From: Syntrophomonadaceae bacterium
Lineage (GTDB): Bacteria; Bacillota_B; Syntrophomonadia; Syntrophomonadales; Syntrophomonadaceae
DNA length: 7,531 nt
NCBI GenBank assembly: GCA_030627145.1
Contig: DAOUSQ010000045.1
Span: 1 to 7,531 of the forward strand
Reading direction: 5' to 3'
In this document: positions 1 through 6,728 of the stretch, piece after piece
Layout: the number at the start of each line of letters is the position of its first letter
Numbering within the stretch: the stretch's first letter is position 1
Program-made: the position numbers and the translations under genes
Notes under the pieces: model-generated
What the model saw: only the letters and a program-made list of their open reading frames with translations
The model's database searches: none
What the model was told of the DNA's origin: nothing

Positions 1-1
1 A

Positions 2-2392
2 CTTGCTGCTCGTAAGGGAGTGGATTTTTATATTTATGATCACCATCCTGGTTCTCCTGATGACCTAAAAGGAAGTCTTATTAAAATTGACCAAATAGGT
101 GCTGTGACCACAATCCTAGTGGAAGAAATTATCGAAAAAAATATTAGTATCAGTGCTTTTGATGCTACTATTCTGGCCCTGGGTATTTACGAAGATACAG
201 GTAGCCTCCTGTTTTCTTCTACCACACCGCGGGACGTTTTGGCCGCAGCATTTTTATTGAAAAAAGGTGCAAATCTTTCTGTAGTAGCTAATTTTATGGA
301 ACAGCCTTTTTCAGGTGAACAGAGAGAGCTTTTACACGGACTTCTTAATACCACTTACCATCATAAAATTAACAATGTGGATATAGCCGTAGCGGTTTTA
401 GAGATTAATGATTTTATCCCTGGTCTTGCCGAAGTAACCCAGAGGTTATTTGAAATTGAAAACAGTGATGTAGTATTTGTTATAGTTCTAATGCAGGGAA
501 AGGTTAATGTTGTAGGACGCAGTCGTACAACTAACGTCAAAGTAAATGATATCTTAAAAGTCCTGGGTGGAAGAGGACATGAAAAAGCTGCATCTGCTAT
601 TGTGAAGCATAATAATACCAGAGAAATTACAGAGATAATTATGGGGGAATTAAAAGATAAAATACATCCAGGTTTGCTGGCAGCGGATATCATGTCTACA
701 CCGGTAAAAACTATTTCTATGAATACAACCATAGAAGAAGCAGGAAGACTGATGTTAAGATATGGTCATTCTGGGTTACCTGTCACGGAAGGTGATCGGG
801 TAGTTGGGGTTATATCCCGACGTGATGTAGATAAAGCGAAGATTCATGAACTTGGACATGCTCCTGTAAAGGGCTTTATGACGACAAGAGTAGTATCTGT
901 CTCGATAGATACTCCAATTTCTGAAATTCAAAGATTGATGGTGAAACATGATATTGGACGATTACCGGTAATGGCTAACGAGAAAATGGTCGGAATAGTT
1001 TCGCGTACTGATATTTTGAGGACATTTCACGGGGATGATTACCCCGAGGATCACGCGGTACTGTATTCAGCTTCTGGTGTTGAAGGCAATAACTGTATGA
1101 GCTTAATGCAGGAACGTTTGCCTGTGAAAATTTTTTCTAAACTCAGGCTGGCTGGTGAAATTGCTGATGAACTGGGTTCTACAGTATACTGTGTAGGAGG
1201 TTTTGTGAGGGATTTCTTATTGCAGGTACCCAACTATGATATAGACCTGGTTGTGGAAGGGGAAGGGATAGCACTGGCAAAAAGCCTGGCTCAAAGATTA
1301 GGAGGAAGAGAACGAATACACGATCAGTTTAAGACAGCTGTAGTAATACTACCTGATGGGAGTAAGATAGATGTTGCTACCGCTCGTACAGAGTATTATG
1401 AATTTCCGGCAGCTCTTCCAAGAGTTAAAAAGTCATCAATTAGAGAAGATTTGTACAGGCGTGATTTTACCATAAATACTCTTGCATTGTGTCTTAATCC
1501 GGATCTGTTTGGTAATTTGATTGATTATTTTGGGGGACTTAAGGATCTGGAAAAAGGATATATTCGTATTCTATATAATCTTAGTTTTGTCGAAGATCCT
1601 ACTAGAATTTTAAGAGCCATACGTTTTGAGCAAAGGTATAAATTCACAATAGAACCCGATACGCTCCGTTTTGCCAGAGATGCTATAGAACGAAGACTAT
1701 TGGGGAAGCTATCCTATAAACGAATAATGCATGAACTAATTCTTATTTTGAGTGAAAAAAACCCGGTTCCTTCCCTGAAACGTATTCAAGAGATAGGTGT
1801 TTGGGATTATTTGTTTCCCGAAGTTAAACTTGAGGACCTTAACTGGAATATTCTTAAACGGATTCCTATTGTCGTAGGATGGTGGGAGGAAAGATATCAC
1901 AGAATGAATGTGAAATCCTGGCTGGTTTATATTATGGCAATAATTGCTAAACTCGCCCGGGACGATGTTGAGGCCCTGTTAGAAAGGTATCCTCTGAAAA
2001 AGGATATACGTAAGAGTATAAGGGAGTCATTGCAGGTACCTACAGTGGTGGAATATTTAACAGCTAACCCTGATTTACTGCCTGGTGAACTTAATAAAAT
2101 ACTGGGAACCTGGAGTACTGAAAGTACAATTTATTTACTTCTTTGTATCAAAGACGAACAATTATGGGAAAACATAGTTAGGTATCTGGATTCAAAGGAT
2201 AGGGTGAAGATGCAAATTAATGGAAATGACCTTAAAGATTTAGGACTTAAACAGGGGCCTTTATTCCGGATTATTTTTGATGAAATATATAATCTGAAAT
2301 TAAATGGAGTAGTTAATAGCCGGCAAGAAGAAATAGAAATAGTTAAAAAGTGGATAGAGGAGGGGAAATTTAATAATGTCATCGTTAACTGA
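2..2392 (+). CDS. cca: Long-form tRNA nucleotidyltransferase (DHH - DHHA1 - 2x CBS - class II CCA/poly(A) polymerase), 5'-truncated by the window edge
   Basis: This enzyme adds CTP/ATP to the 3' end of tRNA in the cytoplasm. The frame is open to the left edge, so the real start lies upstream; the GTG at 20 is only the first start-like codon in view. Numbered from that codon: the DHH phosphoesterase part has DHHP at 7-10 and GIYEDTG at 55-61; a DHHA1 region has GGRGHEKAAS at 183-192; two CBS domains lie at about 220-275 and 283-338. The class II nucleotidyltransferase head follows, with GGFVRD at 393-398, catalytic DID at 407-409, RRDFTINTLA at 480-489 and the nucleotide-selecting EDxxR as EDPTR at 525-529; the tRNA-binding C-terminus comes last. 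All core transferase motifs are present. Long forms of this family run to roughly 870 residues, so perhaps 80 are missing here. Whether it adds CCA, only CC or only A cannot be read from these motifs. It ends 17 bp inside the next gene. Confidence 0.92.
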   Translation, partial: LAARKGVDFYIYDHHPGSPDDLKGSLIKIDQIGAVTTILVEEIIEKNISISAFDATILALGIYEDTGSLLFSSTTPRDVLAAAFLLKKGANLSVVANFMEQPFSGEQRELLHGLLNTTYHHKINNVDIAVAVLEINDFIPGLAEVTQRLFEIENSDVVFVIVLMQGKVNVVGRSRTTNVKVNDILKVLGGRGHEKAASAIVKHNNTREITEIIMGELKDKIHPGLLAADIMSTPVKTISMNTTIEEAGRLMLRYGHSGLPVTEGDRVVGVISRRDVDKAKIHELGHAPVKGFMTTRVVSVSIDTPISEIQRLMVKHDIGRLPVMANEKMVGIVSRTDILRTFHGDDYPEDHAVLYSASGVEGNNCMSLMQERLPVKIFSKLRLAGEIADELGSTVYCVGGFVRDFLLQVPNYDIDLVVEGEGIALAKSLAQRLGGRERIHDQFKTAVVILPDGSKIDVATARTEYYEFPAALPRVKKSSIREDLYRRDFTINTLALCLNPDLFGNLIDYFGGLKDLEKGYIRILYNLSFVEDPTRILRAIRFEQRYKFTIEPDTLRFARDAIERRLLGKLSYKRIMHELILILSEKNPVPSLKRIQEIGVWDYLFPEVKLEDLNWNILKRIPIVVGWWEERYHRMNVKSWLVYIMAIIAKLARDDVEALLERYPLKKDIRKSIRESLQVPTVVEYLTANPDLLPGELNKILGTWSTESTIYLLLCIKDEQLWENIVRYLDSKDRVKMQINGNDLKDLGLKQGPLFRIIFDEIYNLKLNGVVNSRQEEIEIVKKWIEEGKFNNVIVN

Positions 2393-2996
2393 AATGCTAA
2401 TCTGGTTGCCTGCCATTATAATAGCTTTAACTTTTCATGAATATGCACATGGTAAAGTGGCTTATTTATTGGGAGATAGTACACCTTATTATCAAGGCAG
2501 GCTTACCTTAAATCCTTTGTCCCACATTGACTGGATTGGTTTTCTGATGCTTATGATATTTAAATTTGGATGGGCAAAACCAGTTCAAGTAAATCCGTAT
2601 AATTTTAAAAATATAGGGATAAAACAGGGAATGATGCTGGTATCACTCGCAGGACCGAGCATGAATATTCTGCTGGCTTTCGTTGGCATGATTTTTTTAA
2701 GATACCTTGTACCATACCAGGCTTTAGAATGGGGCAGAATGGCTATTACTCTGGTTCAACCCTTGATATATATCAATCTGATCCTGGCAGCTTTTAACTT
2801 AATACCTGTTCCCCCTCTGGATGGTGCTAAAATACTGGCGGGAATTCTTCCAGATTCAGGGGCTAAGGCTATGTATACTCTGGAACAATATGGGTTTGTA
2901 ATATTACTGTTGCTTATTGCAACAGGTATTGTTTCCAGGGTATTATGGCCTATTGCAAATTTTCTATATAATTTCCTGTATATCATAGTTTTTTAA
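2376..2996 (+). CDS. Site-2 protease family (M50) membrane zinc metallopeptidase
   Basis: This is a 206-residue polytopic membrane protein of the compact, PDZ-less M50 branch, predicted to cut substrates within or near the membrane. The zinc motif HEYAH is at residues 21-25, in the first hydrophobic segment. The second conserved motif, NLIPVPPLDG at 141-150, supplies the third metal ligand, D149. Family signatures NPLSHID (46-52) and LAGPSMN (91-97) are also present. Hydrophobic segments lie near 8-20, 53-65, 85-110, 122-143 and 172-190. The length is normal for the family. The ATG at 2376 is preceded by a strong GAGGAGGGG at 2357-2365, inside the end of the tRNA nucleotidyltransferase gene; the 17-bp overlap suggests translational coupling. 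It sits upstream of scpA, an arrangement I recall as common in Clostridia. The substrate is unknown, and nothing here points to a SpoIVFB- or RseP-type role. Confidence 0.93.
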   Translation: MSSLTEMLIWLPAIIIALTFHEYAHGKVAYLLGDSTPYYQGRLTLNPLSHIDWIGFLMLMIFKFGWAKPVQVNPYNFKNIGIKQGMMLVSLAGPSMNILLAFVGMIFLRYLVPYQALEWGRMAITLVQPLIYINLILAAFNLIPVPPLDGAKILAGILPDSGAKAMYTLEQYGFVILLLLIATGIVSRVLWPIANFLYNFLYIIVF

Positions 2997-3011
2997 TTTA
3001 AGGAGAAGTTA

Positions 3012-3734
3012 ATGAGGTATGTAGTTGACATTGAGGCTTTTCATGGTCCGCTTGACCTGCTTCTTTATCTCATTGAGAAAGATGAACTGGATATTTACGA
3101 TATACCAGTATCAGCTATAACCGATCAGTACCTGGAATATTTGGAGTCTACGGGGGATTTTGACCTGGAAAGACTGGGGGATTTTTTAATTATGGCCTCT
3201 TACCTGCTTAATTTGAAATCCAGGATGCTCCTACCACATTTTCCTGTTATTGAAGAGGAAGAGACGGACAATAACATAGATCCTCGCGAGGAACTGGTAC
3301 AGAGGTTACTTGATTATAAGAAATATAAAGAGGCAGCTGAGCATTTAAAATCCAGGCAGAATGGACAGTGTAAACGAATATTCTATCGTGATTATGATAA
3401 TTCATGTGAACCTGAAGAACAGATAAGTGGAAATGTCAAGGCTTTGTTTCATGCCTATTTGTCCCTGGTGCGTGACAGGACCAAAACAGATAACAAGTAC
3501 AGGTTGCCCCAGGGGGATATTAATATTGGGGATAAAATGGAAGAAATTATGGAACGTGTGCAAGAAAGACCGAGAGGATTGGTTTTCCAGGATTTATTTG
3601 CGGGTGTATTAAATGTCAGAGAGGCCCTGGCTCTTTTTTTGGCTTTATTAGAATTAATAAGATTGCGAAGGGTTAAAGCCATACAGGAAAAGTTTTTTGC
3701 CGATATTATAATTGTTTTGCGGGTGGGCGATTAA
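3012..3734 (+). CDS. scpA: Segregation and condensation protein A (kleisin subunit)
   Basis: ScpA is the kleisin that bridges the SMC heads and, with ScpB, forms the condensin complex that compacts and segregates the chromosome on the nucleoid. The 240-residue product shows the family's N-terminal hallmark FHGPLDLLL at 10-18 (usually FEGPLDLLL), then LDIYDIPVSAITDQYLEYL at 26-44 and the helix ending MASYLLNLKSRMLLP at 61-75. An acidic linker (80-93) leads to a variable middle and a C-terminal winged helix (about 172-235), including RPRGLVFQDLF and NVREALALFLALLELIRLRRV. The length is typical. The ATG at 3012 has an AGGAGAAG ribosome site at 3001-3008. It lies 15 bp after the M50 gene and 1 bp before scpB, so it is probably co-transcribed with both. 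The H in place of E in FEGPLDLLL is a minor variant. Confidence 0.97.
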   Translation: MRYVVDIEAFHGPLDLLLYLIEKDELDIYDIPVSAITDQYLEYLESTGDFDLERLGDFLIMASYLLNLKSRMLLPHFPVIEEEETDNNIDPREELVQRLLDYKKYKEAAEHLKSRQNGQCKRIFYRDYDNSCEPEEQISGNVKALFHAYLSLVRDRTKTDNKYRLPQGDINIGDKMEEIMERVQERPRGLVFQDLFAGVLNVREALALFLALLELIRLRRVKAIQEKFFADIIIVLRVGD

Positions 3735-3735
3735 A

Positions 3736-4248
3736 ATGTTAATGCGTGATGAAATAAAAGCTTCAGTGGAAGCCATCTTGTTTACTCGTTCGGAACGTAT
3801 AGGTTTGGATGAACTGGTTGAAATTCTTGATGTGCCGTTGATAGATTTAAAAGTAATTTTAGATGAAATGATTTTGGAGTATAATAAAAAAGAGCGTGGA
3901 ATACAAATAGTAGCGGTAGATGATGGATATTTGATGTGTACTAAAACGGATTACTCGGATATTTTAGTCAGGATGGCGAAACCATTACGCCGGAGATTAT
4001 CTCCTGCGGCCCTGGAAACTCTGGCTATTATTGCTTATCAACAGCCTATTACTAGGGCTGAAATAGAAAGAATTCGGGGGGTAAAAGCGGATAGAATTAT
4101 TACTAGTTTATTGGGAAGAGGAATTATAAAAGAAGCCGGGCATAAAGCAGTGCCGGGTAAACCACTTCTTTATATTACCAGTGAGGAATTCTTAAGAGTC
4201 TTTGGCTTATCCAGTCTTGATGAATTACCGGTTATAGAGGAGGATTAA
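3736..4248 (+). CDS. scpB: Segregation and condensation protein B
   Basis: ScpB is the dimeric tandem winged-helix partner of ScpA in the SMC-ScpAB condensin. From the ATG at 3736 the product is 170 residues. The N-terminal helix EIKASVEAILF (6-16) and first winged helix are followed by the very conserved core LSPAALETLAIIAYQQPITR (88-107) and EIERIRGVKADRIITSLL (109-126). The end matches the family's GRPxLYxT...FLxxFGLxxLxxLP pattern (GKPLLYIT 141-148, FGLSSLDELP 156-165). The frame also allows a TTG at 3712 inside scpA, but that adds eight residues not expected in the family, so the ATG at 3736, with a weak GGGTGGG at 3721-3727, is preferred; an ATG at 3742 is a second option. The poor ribosome site and 1-bp gap suggest coupling to scpA translation. 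Confidence 0.96.
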   Translation: MLMRDEIKASVEAILFTRSERIGLDELVEILDVPLIDLKVILDEMILEYNKKERGIQIVAVDDGYLMCTKTDYSDILVRMAKPLRRRLSPAALETLAIIAYQQPITRAEIERIRGVKADRIITSLLGRGIIKEAGHKAVPGKPLLYITSEEFLRVFGLSSLDELPVIEED

Positions 4249-4252
4249 ATCC

Positions 4253-4804
4253 GTGTCCGAAAAATCTTTGGAAGAACAAATAAAAACAAAGGCCCAGAAG
4301 GCAAGAAAACTGGCACGTTATATGAGCAGTACTGCGGACTTGGTTGAAAACCAGATACGAAAAGCTCAGGAGAGAGGAGATTTTGATAATTTAGAAGGTG
4401 CTGGAAAACCTCTCGATCTTTCTGAAAACCCTTTTGAACCACAGGAATTACGTATGACCTTTAAAATCCTAAAAGATAATGATTTTGCACCCTACTGGAT
4501 TGAATTGGGCAAAGATATCGATGCTGAAATAAATAAGTTTTGGGAAGATTTTGATCGTTTTAAACGCTATACTTATCTATTTTGCCGGGAGACACATGGT
4601 AAACTTGCAATTGACCGGTTTGAAAAGAAAAAGGCAAATTTCTATTTTGAAAGCCGTATTAAACTGGAAAAGATTAATAAAAAGATTACTGATTTCAATT
4701 TACATTGTCCAACTTTCAGGTTGGGAAGAGGTAATATTGTTGTTGATGATGAGATGTATAAGGTAATATCAGGTATTGAACAGCTGATAGATGAAACCAG
4801 ATAA
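4253..4804 (+). CDS. DUF1992 protein (DnaJC28-type conserved domain)
   Basis: This 183-residue protein carries the DUF1992 domain, named after the conserved region of eukaryotic DNAJC28; its bacterial role is poorly defined. The diagnostic block is at 31-55: VENQIRKAQERGDF, then DNLEGAGKPLDL. A second conserved stretch, ILKDNDFAPYWIELGKDID, is at 72-90. The middle (about 90-150) is rich in K, E, R and aromatic residues and probably helical; the tail has a conserved-looking NLHCPTFRLGRGNIVVD. There is no J domain (no HPD motif), signal peptide or membrane segment, so a soluble cytoplasmic protein is expected. The start is GTG at 4253, supported by AGAGGAGGA at 4236-4244 with 8-nt spacing. It follows scpB by 4 bp, so it is probably the last gene of the scp transcription unit. 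No link to condensin is known to me; a chaperone-related role would be a guess. Confidence 0.88.
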   Translation: MSEKSLEEQIKTKAQKARKLARYMSSTADLVENQIRKAQERGDFDNLEGAGKPLDLSENPFEPQELRMTFKILKDNDFAPYWIELGKDIDAEINKFWEDFDRFKRYTYLFCRETHGKLAIDRFEKKKANFYFESRIKLEKINKKITDFNLHCPTFRLGRGNIVVDDEMYKVISGIEQLIDETR

Positions 4805-4845
4805 TAGCAATAGCCATGAATAAGCATGTCAGGTAAGGGGATAAT

Positions 4846-5553
4846 ATGAAAAATGGGAGAAATGACATGCTTGTTTTGTACATTTGCCTGGGAATACTGG
4901 TTTTTCTATTAGCTTTAATGTTTTTATATGTAAAAGTCCAAATAGCAGCTCGGTTAGCACATGATGGAGATTCCAGGCTGATAATAATAGAGATAGTATC
5001 TGGATTTAATAAACAAAAAAAAGAGTTCAGATATGATGATTTGGATTTAAATATCTCAAGTTTACTTACCATTTTAAGACAGGAAAATAATAGGGGTGGT
5101 ACTGACTGGAAAAAATCTTTTCAAGTTCTACCAAATACTTTATTCCAGCTGCAGGATTATTTTAAAATTCTTAACCTGGTTTTGCGCTATATTGTGGTGG
5201 AAAAACTTGATTGGCGGACTGCACTGGGTTTAAATGATGCTATGAATACTGCTGTTAGCACCGGCAGTTTATGGGCTTTCAAAGGAATATTTGTCAGCAT
5301 ATTAAGTAGTAGAAGTCATCTAAAGGACTTGATAATTAATGTGGAACCTGATTTTTCAACTTCCAGGTTCTGGAGCAGACTTGATTGTATATTAAAGATG
5401 CGAATAGTACATATTATTATTATAGGAATCTATGCACTTGGTTTTATAATAAAAAGACGTTTTAAATCACTAGTCAATAGATTAACTATAAATGGGGGTA
5501 TCTATAAATGGATTTACAGCCGGAAAAGCAGGGACATCCCATTGAAGGATTAA
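4846..5553 (+). CDS. ytfI: DUF2953 membrane-anchored protein, YtfI-like
   Basis: The 235-residue product fits the DUF2953 family, of which Bacillus subtilis YtfI is a member encoded next to ytfJ, as here. One N-terminal membrane segment (residues 9-30) is followed by a region of beta character and the most recognisable stretch, DWRTALGLNDAMNTAVSTGSLW at 122-143; many relatives have GTGDA where this has GLNDA. A second hydrophobic segment at about 186-203 precedes a basic tail. Its molecular function is unknown; the association with sporulation rests on gene neighbourhood. The ATG at 4846 has AAGGGGAT shortly upstream; an ATG at 4867 with GGGAGA before it would remove seven residues and is also plausible. 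The final 46 bp overlap ytfJ in another frame, giving an unusually long C-terminal tail. A sigma-G-like promoter lies inside the gene. Confidence 0.75.
   Translation: MKNGRNDMLVLYICLGILVFLLALMFLYVKVQIAARLAHDGDSRLIIIEIVSGFNKQKKEFRYDDLDLNISSLLTILRQENNRGGTDWKKSFQVLPNTLFQLQDYFKILNLVLRYIVVEKLDWRTALGLNDAMNTAVSTGSLWAFKGIFVSILSSRSHLKDLIINVEPDFSTSRFWSRLDCILKMRIVHIIIIGIYALGFIIKRRFKSLVNRLTINGGIYKWIYSRKSRDIPLKD
5387..5416 (+). promoter_or_regulatory. Candidate sigma-G (forespore) promoter for ytfJ
   Basis: GTATA at 5387-5391 matches the sigma-G -35 consensus GHATR, and CATATTA at 5410-5416 matches the -10 consensus CATNNTA, with an 18-nt spacer. Transcription would begin near 5423, about 85 nt before the ytfJ ATG. 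The position inside the ytfI-like gene fits separate late expression of ytfJ, which belongs to a forespore-expressed family. These motifs are short and the region is AT-rich, so a chance match is possible. Confidence 0.37.
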
Positions 5554-5933
5554 TGACAACTGCTATGCAAAATATTAAAGAAATGATTGATGTCAATACC
5601 GTAGTAGGGGATGCAGTTGAAACTAATGATGGTACAGTAATTATTCCTATTTCACAGGTTGCCACTGGTTTTGCTGCTGGTGGTGGCGAATATGAATTGA
5701 GCACTTCTTCTAAAAATCCAGAAATGCCATTTGCAGGCGGCAGTGGGGCGGGAGTTTCGGTTAAGCCGGTGGGTTTTCTTGTAGTCAGCATGAATGATGT
5801 AAGATTAATTTCCGTGAGCGGAAATCCACTTGCAGAACGGGTAGTCGATCTTGCACCTCAAATAATCGATAAAATAGAAAACCTTATGCAAAAAAGGGCT
5901 AACAGGACAACAGATAAGTTTAATGAACAATAA
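5508..5933 (+). CDS. ytfJ: Spore protein YtfJ / GerW family
   Basis: GerW (YtfJ) is a forespore protein of endospore formers; in Bacillus it is needed for proper function of the cortex-lytic enzyme SleB during germination. This 141-residue copy is very typical: HPIEGLMTTAMQNIKEMIDV (10-29), NTVVGDAVETNDGTVIIPIS (30-49), a glycine-rich GFAAGGGEYE (54-63), a second glycine patch FAGGSGAGVSVKPVGFLVV (75-93) and a charged C-terminal helix. There is no signal peptide or membrane helix. The ATG at 5508 has GGGGGT at 5493-5498 with about 9-nt spacing and gives the usual family start, so the 46-bp overlap with the upstream gene is not an artefact of picking too early a start here. Expression may come from read-through and from the sigma-G-like site at 5387-5416. 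Confidence 0.95.
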   Translation: MDLQPEKQGHPIEGLMTTAMQNIKEMIDVNTVVGDAVETNDGTVIIPISQVATGFAAGGGEYELSTSSKNPEMPFAGGSGAGVSVKPVGFLVVSMNDVRLISVSGNPLAERVVDLAPQIIDKIENLMQKRANRTTDKFNEQ

Positions 5934-6043
5934 ATAAGAGGTTAACTACCTGGCGTTAGAAGTCCTGCGATTAAGTATTAAAAGCATTTGTTCCTGTGAA
6001 TGAAGGGAGATAAATGTTTTTTTACTTGCAGTAAGTTTTTCAC

Positions 6044-6073
6044 AGAACAGTTAGCTAAACTACGAACTGTTCT
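6044..6073 (+). terminator. Inverted repeat after ytfJ, possible weak terminator or regulatory stem-loop
   Basis: AGAACAGTT (6044-6052) and AACTGTTCT (6065-6073) form a perfect 9-bp stem with a 12-nt loop. The sequence after it (ATTTATTTGGG) is T-rich but lacks a clean T run, and the stem is only moderately stable, so intrinsic termination would be weak. It lies 110 bp past the ytfJ stop and about 60 bp before spmA, so it could also be an operator-like site. Confidence 0.4.
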
Positions 6074-6098
6074 ATTTATTTGGGCAAAATCATACCTT
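6071..6098 (+). promoter_or_regulatory. Weak candidate sigma-E-like promoter for spmA-spmB
   Basis: CATACCTT at 6091-6098 matches six of eight positions of the sigma-E -10 consensus CATACAAT. TCTATTT at 6071-6077 matches only part of the -35 consensus KMATATT, with a 13-nt spacer. The spacing to the start of spmA (35 nt from the -10 to the TTG) is suitable, and spmA is a mother-cell sigma-E gene in Bacillus subtilis. The -35 match is poor and overlaps the inverted repeat, so this is tentative. Confidence 0.25.
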
Positions 6099-6121
6099 TC
6101 TAAAAAAGACTTTGAGCTCAT

Positions 6122-6127
6122 GGAGGG
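6122..6127 (+). promoter_or_regulatory. Ribosome binding site that decides the spmA start
   Basis: GGAGGG directly abuts the ATG at 6128, leaving no spacer, but lies 6 nt before the TTG at 6134. Normal Shine-Dalgarno spacing is about 5-9 nt, which favours TTG as the initiation codon. Confidence 0.6.
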
Positions 6128-6133
6128 ATGGTT

Positions 6134-6727
6134 TTGCTAAATGTAATCTGGCTTTTACTATTAACCTCGGGAATAGTTACAGCCGCATTAAGTGGTAATA
6201 TTGAAGTGATTACAGAAGCAGCTTTGGGAGCTGCCAGAGGTTCGGTTGAAGTCTGTTTTGATTTAATTGGTATTATGGCCCTGTGGCTGGGTATAATGAA
6301 AATTGCTGAGCAGGGAGGGTTGGTAAAGAACATTGCGCAAATGCTAAAGCCCTTGATGGTAAAATTATTTCCAAGTGTTCCACCCGACCATCCTGCAATG
6401 GGAGCTATTATTCTAAACCTCAGTGCTAATATGCTTGGACTGGGTAATGCGGCTACCCCTTTTGGTATGAAAGCAATGCAGGAACTCCAGGAATTAAACC
6501 CTGGAGTTGAAGAAGCTTCTGAAGCTATGTGTACTTTTCTAGCTCTAAACACATCGTGTATTACGTTAATCCCTGCTACTATTATTGGAGTACGCCTTTC
6601 ATTTGAATCGTCTAATCCTACAGAAATTGTAGGTCCTTGTATATTTGCCACAGGTGTTGCTATGATTATTGCTATTTATCTAGATTACTGGTTTCGCAGC
6701 CGAAGTCGGTGGGGGAGGAAGCGATAA
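6134..6727 (+). CDS. spmA: Spore maturation protein A (nucleoside recognition/Gate domain)
   Basis: SpmA is a membrane protein which, with SpmB, is needed for normal spore core dehydration and heat resistance in Bacillus and Clostridium; its transported substrate is unknown. From TTG at 6134 the product is 197 residues with several hydrophobic segments (about 3-19, 42-58, 87-106, 137-153 and 168-184). Family signatures are WLGIMKIAEQGGL (51-63), FPSVPPDHPAMGAI (79-92), NLSANMLGLGNAATPFG (95-111) and NTSCITLIPATIIGVR (139-154). The TTG start is chosen over ATG 6128 because the GGAGGG site is correctly spaced only for TTG, and because the resulting MLNVIW start lines up with the MVNIIW-type start I recall for Bacillus SpmA. 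The ATG would add two residues. It forms an operon with spmB, 1 bp downstream. No dacB-type carboxypeptidase gene precedes it, unlike in Bacillus subtilis. Confidence 0.95.
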   Translation: MLNVIWLLLLTSGIVTAALSGNIEVITEAALGAARGSVEVCFDLIGIMALWLGIMKIAEQGGLVKNIAQMLKPLMVKLFPSVPPDHPAMGAIILNLSANMLGLGNAATPFGMKAMQELQELNPGVEEASEAMCTFLALNTSCITLIPATIIGVRLSFESSNPTEIVGPCIFATGVAMIIAIYLDYWFRSRSRWGRKR

Positions 6728-6728
6728 A

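Noticed and set aside
20..22. GTG at position 20 as the true start of the first gene
   Set aside because: The frame is open to the left edge, the GTG falls just before the DHHP motif, and the family needs roughly 80 more N-terminal residues.
361..732. Minus-strand open frame of 123 codons inside the tRNA nucleotidyltransferase gene
   Set aside because: It is antisense to well-conserved DHHA1 and CBS coding sequence, has no ribosome site that stands out and resembles no family I know.
3712..3735. TTG at 3712 as the scpB start
   Set aside because: It would add eight residues encoded inside scpA without family support; the ATG at 3736 gives a typical ScpB N-terminus.
6023..6036. Small hairpin around ACTTGCAGTAAGT
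   Set aside because: The stem is only four base pairs and could easily arise by chance.
6118..6651. Minus-strand open frame of 177 codons opposite spmA
   Set aside because: It mirrors spmA almost entirely, and spmA is clearly real by conserved motifs; the composition is what an antisense shadow would give.
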